A DNA stretch of 64,000 nt from Pithys albifrons albifrons (lineage: Eukaryota; Chordata; Aves; Passeriformes; Thamnophilidae): positions 27,096,066 through 27,160,065 of the forward strand of contig NC_092467.1 in the NCBI RefSeq assembly GCF_047495875.1, in the 5' to 3' direction. Position 1 is the stretch's first letter; every line of letters starts with the position of its first letter. The translations under genes were made by a program, and so were the position numbers. Shown one piece after another: positions 24,893 through 33,925 of the stretch. The notes under the pieces were generated by a model. The model did not search any database. It was not told the origin of the DNA and saw nothing but the letters and a program-made list of their open reading frames with translations.

Positions 24893-24916
24893 CTGTGCCT
24901 GAGGAATTCTGTACCT
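24893..24916 (-). CDS. Possible 24-base microexon
   Basis: A strong pyrimidine tract ending in taaaccag is followed 24 bases later by a donor (ACAG followed by gtcttc). In phase 2 to 2 it encodes about eight residues and links in phase to the 24666-24748 exon. Short exons can arise by chance, so support is limited. Confidence 0.35.
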
Positions 24917-25017
24917 CTGGTTTAATAAAAAATGAGGGGGGAAATGTTTCTTCTTTTCTTTTTTTTTTTTATATGGCTCAGTATAAAATGTTTCTCTTAA
25001 TTTACACATTTTCTTAC

Positions 25018-25082
25018 TGGCAGTGGTTATGGAAATTTATCGATATTGTCATTCATGGAAGCAAAGGCTGTAAATAACCCAC
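25018..25082 (-). CDS. Disrupted coding exon
   Basis: Acceptor (ctttaaagtcacattcttag) and donor (GCCA followed by gtaaga) are good. The entry phase fits the 25282-25457 exon and reads GLFTAFASMNDNIDKF, then meets TAA at 25027-25029. Removing one base near the stop would clear it and also give the exit phase needed downstream, so a 1-base insertion would explain both problems. The opposite strand is also open here. Confidence 0.5.
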
Positions 25083-25281
25083 CTAAGAATGTGACTTTAA
25101 AGAAGGAGGAATGCGAAGCCCTTTTGGGTAGAAGAGATGTCCTTCTGGATTATGTATGTGACACTCCAGTGTTAAAATTAGGGACTATTCAAAATACATT
25201 TCTCTCAGATCTTTCTCCTTCTCTTTGCTAAGGCTTTCAGAGAGGTTTTGTTTTTTTCTTTATGATACCCCGAGGAAATAC

Positions 25282-25457
25282 CTCTCATGTTGGGTCAGCA
25301 TCTTGAGCTGTCTACAGCATTTTCAAGACTAGCTTCCGAGGGTTTGCCCTCTGAGAAAATCAGAAGAAAGTAAGGCATGATGTGAACGTACATTAGCTGG
25401 CCACAATCTCCCTCTATGGCTGCTCTCAGTGCACAGAGTGGCTCCACTGAGGCTGCC
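25282..25457 (-). CDS. Coding exon with in-frame stop near its end
   Basis: A 176-base exon, phase 2 to 1. The acceptor is excellent (acttctcctgttgctcctgaag) and the donor is AGAG followed by gtattt. It reads EPLCALRAAIEGD and YVHIMPYFLLIFSEGK, then meets TGA at 25295-25297, four codons before the donor. The TGA could come from TGG or CGA. An internal acceptor-like tract near 25351 lies in the open frame and is not needed. Confidence 0.6.
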
Positions 25458-25556
25458 CTTCAGGAGCAACAGGAGAAGTCACTACAGTGCAAGTGATGCA
25501 CTACCGTCTAGCTCCTCTGGCCAAATTAATACAATTATTGTATTAATTAAAAATTT

Positions 25557-25710
25557 CAGTGCCTCAGAACCATAGTTTCCCAATTTTCCCTGGATGTTTC
25601 TTTATTGCTGGCCTGTGCCAGTTTAAGCTCCTGATTGCTGGCCAACAGCCTCAACTGGGAACAGGTTTCAACCAACATCCCCTCCAAGGTGTGTCTGAAC
25701 AGCTGGTGTT
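25557..25710 (-). CDS. Coding exon, donor apparently missing
   Basis: From the acceptor (caacacctgggcag), phase 1, the frame reads LFRHTLEGMLVETCSQL and LASNQELKLAQ, and continues to a TGA at 25556-25558. The next exon needs exit phase 2, which falls exactly at this point (CACTG), but the following bases are aaattt rather than GT. A lost donor is the simplest reading; an earlier weak donor after ACTATG gives the wrong phase. Confidence 0.6.
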
Positions 25711-25859
25711 CTGCCCAGGTGTTGGTGTACCAACACTTCATGCAGAGGTGTAAGATAGGTTGTGGTGCACACCTGTTCCCCAGTACAGGGATAAAGCCTG
25801 GTCCACAATGTTGCCCTTAGTTAGTTCTTAGGAAACTAACACAGGTGAGATTTTCTTAC

Positions 25860-25960
25860 CATCTTTCACTAATTTTTCGCTAGTGAGATCTCCTGAGAAT
25901 TGTTTGTAATGACTCCCGTCAACAGATGAGTCCATGACTTGGTAATCTCCCCTGAGTGAA
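25860..25960 (-). CDS. Coding exon of the large minus-strand gene
   Basis: A 101-base exon, phase 2 to 1, with near-perfect splice sites: acceptor tttttcatttctttcacag and donor GATG followed by gtaaga. The product is acidic and polar and ends in LTSEKLVKD. It joins the 25557-25710 exon in phase through a glutamate codon. Confidence 0.8.
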
Positions 25961-26433
25961 CTGTGAAAGAAATGAAAAACTAAACCAAACAAACACTTTC
26001 CATAATGGACCTCACCCACTAAGCAACCCTGCACAGGGATGGAAAATTTTCTTCCTGATGTCCGCAAATGATCAGTTTCTGCCTTGAAGCACTGAGCTGG
26101 ATTCGATTACACTAATCATTATTTCAGTTCATGTAACTCCAGACTACTAGTGATACCCAATGACTTTGGCACAGTGGGAATTCAATCAAACGTTTATACT
26201 AAGGGGGACTATTTACTTCAGCCCCTAGAGGTACCACTTTAAAAAAACTCCCTGAATATCACTGAAATTAATATTAAGACTTTATACCCTCATGTATTTT
26301 TGAGGATTTATATATGTTGAGATATCATTTTTCCTACCACTTATCCTCTTACATACTCCCACAATATCTCATCTGTGGCATTTTCCCAGATGGGGCCCAC
26401 AGCAACGTTCTTGGAGCTTTTGGCTCACTTAAC

Positions 26434-26687
26434 ATTCTCGCTGAACAAAATCTTTGATTTGACGAGGTCTTCTGTGCTCCAGCGCCCAGCTCCACAGAAC
26501 GTCAGGCACTGCCTCTTGCTGACACACATCCCTGTTTGCTGCATGACATCCTCTGTGCACAGCACACCCCAGAAGTGGCCATGGGCCTAATTCTCCTCCC
26601 TCCCGCAGCTTCCTGCGAATAAGGAAGTGCTGAGTACACCCACGCGAGTCACTGCCAGAGAAACAGCAGAAATTTGGCATTCTGCAT
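26434..26687 (-). CDS. Possible coding exon, frame uncertain
   Basis: A very strong acceptor (ctttgtcttgttgcctacacag) opens a GC-richer block. In phase 0, which the upstream exon would require, it reads MQNAKFLLFLWQ and then TGA. In phase 2 it is open for over 80 codons up to a possible donor (GAAT followed by gttaag) and includes DVLWSWALEHRRPRQIK. A 1-base change could move one frame into the other. Exit phase does not match the 25860-25960 exon, so at least one element here is missing or broken. Confidence 0.35.
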
Positions 26688-26924
26688 CTGTGTAGGCAAC
26701 AAGACAAAGTGAAAGGCAGCAGATAACTGAGCTCTTTATTGCTTCCCTACCATAATTTTCCTGTTTTCAAAGGCGTTCCAAATGAAGCGACGGGGCTGAC
26801 AGCCTGTGCACTGGCTTCGATGGGCTCTGCCTTAGGTTTCTATTTCTGGGTGTGAAGACCTAATTTTCAGAGGCAGATAATTTTTGAAACTGAGCCTATA
26901 TCCCTCTCATGGCTCTTGACTTAC

Positions 26925-27040
26925 ATGCGATTTGTCAAACAATTAAAATGTGCACATTGTCATCACAAGGCCAAAACATCTCTTCATCTCGTCTTCATAT
27001 TCATTTCCCCACAGCACAGTTTCAACAAGTGAACTTGGCA
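26925..27040 (-). CDS. Coding exon with in-frame stop
   Basis: A 116-base exon, phase 1 to 0, with acceptor ggcaagaaggctttgctcag and a perfect donor (GCAT followed by gtaagt). It reads VLWGNEYEDEMKRCFGL, then TAA at 26943-26945, followed by six more sense codons to the donor. Entry phase matches the 27595-27655 exon. An upstream weak donor would avoid the stop but is a poorer site. Confidence 0.55.
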
Positions 27041-27594
27041 CTGAGCAAAGCCTTCTTGCCACTCCTGGCTGAATGGGGCTTCAGTCACCCTGCAAATGTT
27101 CATATGTGGCATTTCATCTGATTTCATCTTTGTGTACCCAAGCACATCCTCACATTTTCTTCTTCAGTTTCTTCCTCCCATCATGAACTACTTTTATTCT
27201 TTAACAGCTCTTTAACTTGTACAGACTTCTATCTAAACCATTTTCTTATTTGTCTTTGAATTGAGCACTAGTCATGCAGTCTGTGACATACAGATTTTTT
27301 AAAGGTATCTCACAAGCTTTCAGCATTTCTTGCATCACTTAAGTCAACAAACAGGGCAAAACACCTGCCAGTTATTTCCCTGAACTAAGCCAGCTTTCCT
27401 AAGTCAATCAGTGTGCTCCCATTCAGATATGCAATCATCCTCTGCTTATCTCAACCTGCCAATTCGGGCTGCACTTCTGGCAGACCAAACTGGTATTTAG
27501 ATACTATTGAACATCTCTCCAGGCCATTGTTTGTACACAGGTGTGCCATGGGGTTCCCTTCGCTTGTTGCAAACATGTCAGGAATATCAGGCAC

Positions 27595-27655
27595 ATGTCT
27601 TATCCAGAACATTTGCACAGAGAAGATAGCACATCTGCCATTCTTCCAGGGGGAA
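27595..27655 (-). CDS. Coding exon of the large minus-strand gene
   Basis: A 61-base exon, phase 0 to 1, with acceptor gtggacatattttctag. It reads FPLEEWQMCYLLCANVL. The donor (ACAT followed by gtgcct) is weak but lies just before the frame closes. It joins the 28618-28667 exon in phase. Confidence 0.6.
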
Positions 27656-28617
27656 CTAGAAAATATGTCCACAATGGGCAAATTTGTATGTTTTATACTG
27701 TCACAACCCCTATAAACTCTGTACCATACAAGTATTTCAGTGTTTTTAAAGAAAACATCAAAGTGTGAAGAAGGATTGGAGAGTAGAAGAATGAGCTAAA
27801 ATTTTAGAAAATCACAAATAATTTTCTGCATATTAGACAATGTTCCCTTTACACTGTATCCAACTGATTTTTCTAGGAAATGTCAACATACAAGTGATTG
27901 CCATGTGTTCCCTGAAAATTGATACTATTCTTAGGAATATAAGAATTAAAAAAAAAAATCCGCTAATTAATGAACAGTTTCCACTACCAATTACTACAGC
28001 TGAGTTCTTTACCTACAAAAATCTTCTAGGTTTCTTTATTTAAAAACATCTATGAATAATAATCCTAAATAATATCAGAATTTTGTGATGTAAGTAAAGG
28101 AGGCTTTCTCAGATGTGCAAAACAGGTTTGGTCCCAGACGTTATCTCAAAGGAAACAGCATTCCATGCAGTTTGCTCAAGACAAAGCTGGCTTCTCCTTC
28201 CTGAAAATTTTTCTGCAAGCCTATCTTCCATCTGTGCCTTGGCTTTGTCCTACAAATCATAGGCAGAACAAGGCACTGAACTTCAAAACCGTAATGTTTT
28301 CTTACTTAGATGCTGCACGTCTAATAAAAAGCCCTTCAGTTTCTCAGTGCCACCATGGGCAGTTTCGGTGCAGAGGTGAGTCACGGAGGACACTATCTAG
28401 ACATGGGCCTGCCAATGCACCCACTTAACTGACAAGGATTGACAGTGTTTACAGAATACTCCACTAAACATCTAGTTCAGATTTCCTTCCTTATGAGGTG
28501 AACGTGCTGCCTGGGACAGTTACAGCCCAGTCCCCCTAAGCCAAGGTCATCACTGCAGGTATCTACCCTGCACAGACATTGTTCCAGCATATCTGTAGTG
28601 CAGACTTTCCAACTCAC

Positions 28618-28667
28618 ATATTGACAGAATTCAGCCTCTTCCCATCTTTTTATTTCATTAAAAATTA
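28618..28667 (-). CDS. Small coding exon of the large minus-strand gene
   Basis: A 50-base exon, phase 1 to 0, with acceptor caagagtgttttcag and donor TAT followed by gtgagt. It reads IFNEIKRWEEAEFCQY, an amphipathic helix. Confidence 0.6.
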
Positions 28668-28779
28668 CTGAAAACACTCTTGCCCAGACCTTGTTTTCCA
28701 AATACGGGTATTCTTAGTTACTGGTGAAGGCGTTATAACCTTTATCTGTCTGTCTCTAGTTAGGGTGGGATTTTCTTAC

Positions 28780-28812
28780 CCACTGAAAGATATTTTGAAT
28801 CCTGCATTTCCA
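28780..28812 (-). CDS. Small coding exon of the large minus-strand gene
   Basis: A 33-base exon with strong sites (acceptor ctggaatatctcacttcacag, donor GTGG followed by gtaaga). In phase 1 to 1 it reads EMQDSKYLSV and continues smoothly into the 28618-28667 exon. All three frames are open, so the frame rests on phase matching. Confidence 0.5.
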
Positions 28813-31800
28813 CTGTGAAGTGAGATATTCCAGAGGAGGTTTCTATATGGTCTCCTGGAGAAGCTTACGTTTCAGTGCTGACTGATTTAGAAAGGTCACA
28901 TCCCAAGAGTACATAACCAAGACCACATGCAAACAAGCTCCCTGTGACCTCAGTGGGTATTTGCATAAAGAGAGATCCTCTCATGGACAAGAAAAGCAAT
29001 TTGAAATATGCACCATGATATTGGTATCCACCTTCTACACAACAACAGAGCGCCATTCTTATGACAGGAATATCACCCTACACAAATCAGACATGCTGGC
29101 TTCATGCCATGCCATTCTGTTTCAAAGATCTCCACTAAAAAGTAAGCTTATGCCTCTGGTTACTGCATGGCCACATCTTGGAGGATGCAGCTGCCTCTCC
29201 AACATCTGTAGCAGGGTATTCTGCATAGTTGTTCTGATGACAGATGTTAACCTTTTGGGATGCCCGGTACTACACTGTACTACTTACTACTACAGAAGCA
29301 TCAACAGCCTCATGCACTGATTACTGCCTAACATGTCTTTGTCAAACACTTAATGAAGCACATATTGGGTCTGCTGATCTGACTGTCAATTTATTCTAAA
29401 TGAATCCACATGCCAAAGGATTTAGGTGCCAAAAGCTGGAAGAGCTTTCAAAATGATTTTTTTTTAGCCCTTAGCATGATAGCTGCACAGCAATGTGCCA
29501 TCTGAAGCAATAGTTGTTTGAAAACTCAGCAGACCAGGTAGTTCAAAATCAGAAATTTCTGTGACTTCCCCTGAAATCACTCTGGCTCAACCACAACATG
29601 CAGAAATGACAAGGTTATGAGATCCCTTTTTATACTGCAGACCAGAGGTATTAATTTTGTGTTGTAAGCATAACCTGTGACCAGCATGAGAAAGTGGCAA
29701 TTATATTATTTTGTTTGGGTTTGTTTTGCTTCTGTTCCTTTTTTGCACAGCCCACGTGCAGCTGAACTAGCAAAGCTTAAGAGGGAGTAAGAGCCCCAAA
29801 ATGAACGTCACAAAGGAAAAATGGTTGTGTTTCATTGGCAGTAAATCTATTTTAGGACCTTCCCACTCCACTTCTGATCTTACACTCTTGGAGCTACTCA
29901 GTTATGTGGCACACCAAGCCTGCCTCCCTGACCTCCCTCTGACTGAAGGACGGTAATGGGGGAGAGGGCAGGGAAGGGCAGGAGGGAACAAAAGCTGCCA
30001 GGAACGTGGGAGGCCAGGCTTTCTTAAAACAGCAATGAAAAGATAAACTAATTACCAAGTGTGAAATTGATAAATGATAAAGCAGACATCATTTAACAGT
30101 CCTAGTGCTGAGCACAGATGTTCTGTATGCACGTATGAAGTGCTGCTGCTGGGCTTTCTATTGCTGCTCCTGGCTCTTCAGATAATTTCTGCCCTAAGCA
30201 AGGGCAAGGCATTTATCCCAGCTACTGGCCTTTCCTTCTCTCATCGATTAAGGGAAACAAGGTCAGCCACTCCAATCTGGCCTTTAAAGCAGAACTGCCC
30301 ATCACTCAGAGCCTCCAGAATCAAAGGACAAAGGTTCTTAAAAGTCTTCTCTGAAACAGTCAGGAGGGAATTTGTATATGGGAAGATTCAGGGTACAACC
30401 AGGATCTCCAAGCACCTTAACTGATCCTGGCAACTCCAACCTTTACGAATGCTGTCAGAGGGCTTCTTTGGCTGAACTAGATATTTGCTGCTGCGGAGGA
30501 AAGATCTCTCATGTTTGGCTTTGCAGCCACTGGACAGAATGGACTGCAAGGAGATTTCACAGACTGAACACCAGAGAAACTAATACTACGTGAATCAAAC
30601 TCTGCACAATAAAAGAATCCTTCAAATATGCAGTAAATACCTGCTCAAATGACAGTATGTCTAACACTAGCCCATGGTTATTCTAAATCTTTTTTAAAGT
30701 ACTTCAGGGAAAGAATGGCACCTCTATAGCACTTAGGGCTGGTCACTGGAATTATGCTGATAACTCAGACTCATAAATATACGGATGGAATGAACACACA
30801 AAATAAAAAGCTTGCAAACTCATGTAAACAAAGAAACAAAACAAAAAAATCCAGAAGAGAGACTCAGTTGTAGGACAAACCTGCCAAAGTTTCATTAAAA
30901 GATTCATTTAAACTGAGTGAAATCAGGAAAACTCCAAAGTTGGGCCAAAACATCATCCTTCACTTACCCTGTTGTACCTGCACATCAGAGATAATAGTGC
31001 CTTCTCTTAGACGAGACTCTGAGCAGTGGGTGACCTTCTGTACCAAGTGTGCTGCAATAACCAAGTACAGCAGGGGTGAACTGAAGATGACATTTCAGCC
31101 TTTAACTGAATTCCCCACATTTCTTCAATTTACACCAGACCCTTATATTATTTCAACTTATCTTTTCTCTGATAGCATACAAAGCTGGAGGTTGAGTGGG
31201 TGTTGCACACACATAAACATGCACATGCACACATCAATCAGTTATTGCATTGCAAAATACCTGCACAATCTCTCATTAAATGTTTGTATTCAGAAGGACT
31301 TGCAAGAACTTCTGTTTTCCATGCAGGACCCCTTTGCAGCCCTTGGCCAAGGAATCTTGGAAGCAAACGTCCAGCCGAAGCACCCAAATTTTATTCATGC
31401 TGCACCATTAAAATAAGTCAATAATTTTGTAAATCCAGCAAGGAGTTGCAAGTCACTTAGTTTATAAATAGCTTTTTGAGGGATTTTTTATATTTTTTTT
31501 AATATAACAAAAGGAAAAACAGATAGACTTACTTTACAGATAAGTGCTGATGGAGAAAAGGTAATTTTTACAGAAATGGTTCAGCAGTGTTAGCATGTTG
31601 GTACAGGGTACACCTTGGCTGCACATCAGCAGTTATTGGATAGCAGAAGCTGCATCCATCTGTAACTTTCATTAAAATAGAATGCCACTGTGTAATTATA
31701 TCTGGATTTTTAAATTTTTTAATTTGATTTTTTTTTGCATGTGATACCAGTAAATCTTTCTTCCTCTGTTAAAACATACACAATATGTGAAATCTGCATT

Positions 31801-33769
31801 TACAGCTAAAAGTGGGTGCACAACATCAAAGCATAGCAGGGAAATTAAGCATGATAAAAACAGAACAGGAAGAAACTGAAACATCAAATGGCTCTTACTT
31901 GTTATTTTTGCCACTCATAGCATCTCTAAAATGAAAATAAAGACTAGAAGAGCCATATCAGCTTCAGAAAAATATACATATCTGATATTTCCATATGAAA
32001 ACTATGTATGTATCTAATTTCAAATCAAACATGGATAATTCTGACTTCTCCTTGTTGCACAGAACACAGATTTCTCAAGTGAACAATTCAGCAGAAAGCT
32101 CTCTACTTCAGGTAGTGCCCAGTTACCAGAAGAATTGCCTTGATGCCTTAGCCTTGATGACCGAGGAGTAGCAGGCAGACAATATCTCACATTCTGGGCT
32201 TCAGTCACTCTTGGCACTGGCTCAGTTACAAGGAATAATTCTGATTCTCAGCAAGTTTAACACATTTGCATGAAAGAAATAATTTACTCTGTTGCACCCC
32301 CTAGTGGGATTATTTAGAGTAATCAGATCCTCCCGGTTTTGTTATTTTTCTATTCATAGTACACGTTAACTAAGGAGAGTCACAAAAGGATGTTCTTCTG
32401 TTCCCAAATTAATTTACTTCAAGGTTAACTGGCACTTCTCTCCTTTGTTGTTGGTTTCCAATAAGGAATAGTAAGACACATAGCACCCTGTGATACATAC
32501 ACATTGGAGACAATCATGAATTTCAGTTTCTGTTTTTTGAGCTGGGTTCTATTTTCAGTTTAAACCCAGAGTAGAAAGACTTCTATTCCAGAAACAAGTT
32601 ACTCATTCTTTTGTAAGGTCAGGAGAAGTGGTACGTGTAATAAGGAGAGATCCAAGGAGAGGAGGAGAAAATGTGGAGTTGCTGCATTATTTATGCCAGC
32701 TACCTTCAACGTGTTCAATAAGTTTTTGCAAATTGGCAAATGGCAAAAAGTCACAGTATTGTTAACATGGTTATTTGACTTTGCATTCCTGCTGTTCCTG
32801 CCTCAGTGAACTTACCCTGGGAGTAAAAAATCAGACCCATAATAAATGAAGCAAATAAATGAAACAAAAGGTGGAGGAACCAAATAACCAGAAGTCAAGT
32901 TCTGGAAAGATTTAATTTACTCATCTTTTGCTGTTGGGCTGATAGCGTTCTCATTGCAAAGAGATATTTGTCAGTCACATTATCAGGAACCAGCCGCAGC
33001 TCAGAGATTCAGAGTAACCACGGCTGACACAAACCGTGTACACAAAGCGTTTGGGAACACAGGCCCACATCTTTTGTTCAGATCAGCAATCACTGGATAG
33101 GATGTTGCTCCAGCTTCCTCATTGCAGATACTGAAGGAGAGAGGCATAAACATGTTCCCAAAATCCCAGATCTGGCCATTCTCCCAGCACTGGAGCAGAG
33201 GAGCTCAGACAGCTTTCAATTCACTGGAGGTATCTGCCCTGGCCTGGCCAACTAGTTAAGGGCAGACTAGAGAGCTGGCGTAGGTGATAAGAGACAAGTA
33301 ACACAGGGACATTGGAAAGGCATCTTGCCCTTCCCACAGGCTGGGAGTTCTGTTCAGTCTTGCTGAAGATCTCACCCTCTAAGGTTTTTAAATACAGATA
33401 TAAACATGTACAGACGATCCCAAATTGCCTTCCTCACTGCATCATGATTTAAAATATCAAGGCACTTCCAGCAAGTCCTGACATCAGATGACAAGAAGGA
33501 GCAAACAAAGAGGTCTAGCTTATCTTTTGTGCTTAGATGTATTTTATAACAGAGTATAAAGGAAATCAATATTGCCATCATAAATCTTGCTTACTCTCCT
33601 TATAGGGGTGATGGCTGACTTCCATGTGAAAATGTCAAAATAAAAGCACTTTGCTCTCCAAGAGACTTCGGTTCAATCAGGCATAATACAGCACAAACAA
33701 CCCTAATGCAAATAAATGCAGTGAGAATGTGAACGTCCACAGGAGACAGGACTGTTAGAGCTCTCTTAC
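28813..33769. other. First large intron
   Basis: This intron separates the ATG exon from the 28.8 kb exon. It holds one exon candidate (30968-31005) and several open frames, such as minus-strand 32020-32217, without a fitting acceptor and donor pair. No repeat is recognised. The phase between the two flanking exons would allow them to be joined directly. Confidence 0.45.
30968..31005 (-). CDS. Possible small coding exon
   Basis: A 38-base candidate ending in a perfect donor (AACAGG followed by gtaagt), with an acceptor ending in gagtctcgtctaag. In phase 2 to 1 it encodes EGTIISDVQVQQ and fits the 28780-28812 exon downstream, but it would need one more unseen exon to link to the ATG exon. Confidence 0.3.
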
Positions 33770-33925
33770 TTCCACCAGGGATATCTCTCAACTGCCTCAG
33801 CAGACACAGGAACATCTCCTGGCTGCTGCTCACCAGAACGAGCGTGGGCTTTGTAATTTGATGAGCCATGATTTTCTCTCACTCGTTAACATTCAAAATG
33901 GTTTCTTTCTACTTCCTTGCATCCC
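33770..33925 (-). CDS. Probable first coding exon (ATG at 33867-33869)
   Basis: An ATG with A at -3 and G at +4 opens 33 codons reading through TLVLVSSSQEMFLCLL to a strong donor (TGGAA followed by gtaaga), phase 1. An in-frame TGA lies 12 bases upstream of the ATG, which suits a translation start. An acceptor at 33926-33927, behind a pyrimidine-rich tract, suggests the exon begins at 33925 with a short 5' UTR and that a non-coding exon lies further right. The coding part is 33770-33869. If the exon is internal, the upstream TGA would be another disablement. Confidence 0.55.

Larger units (their letters stand above)
294..33925 (-). other. Large multi-exon gene locus, minus strand, 3' end outside window
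   Basis: About 35 candidate exons on the minus strand form a chain in which the phase leaving each exon matches the phase entering the next, with GT donors and AG acceptors throughout. The phase-matched order is the main evidence; chance open frames would not keep it. The conceptual product is about 1,100 residues so far, mostly helical, with coiled-coil-like stretches (8.8 kb and 22.2 kb exons), and no signal peptide or membrane segment, so probably cytoplasmic or cytoskeletal. I do not recognise the family firmly. A resemblance to the CCDC162/C6orf183 group is an impression from memory only. Several exons between 11 and 27 kb carry stops or frameshifts, so the locus may be a decaying gene. 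The exon at 294-386 ends in a good donor, so the gene continues to the left of the window. Confidence 0.75.

Noticed and set aside
30940..31416. Plus-strand 158-codon open frame
   Set aside because: Overlaps an intron of the minus-strand gene; composition is not gene-like and no motif is visible.
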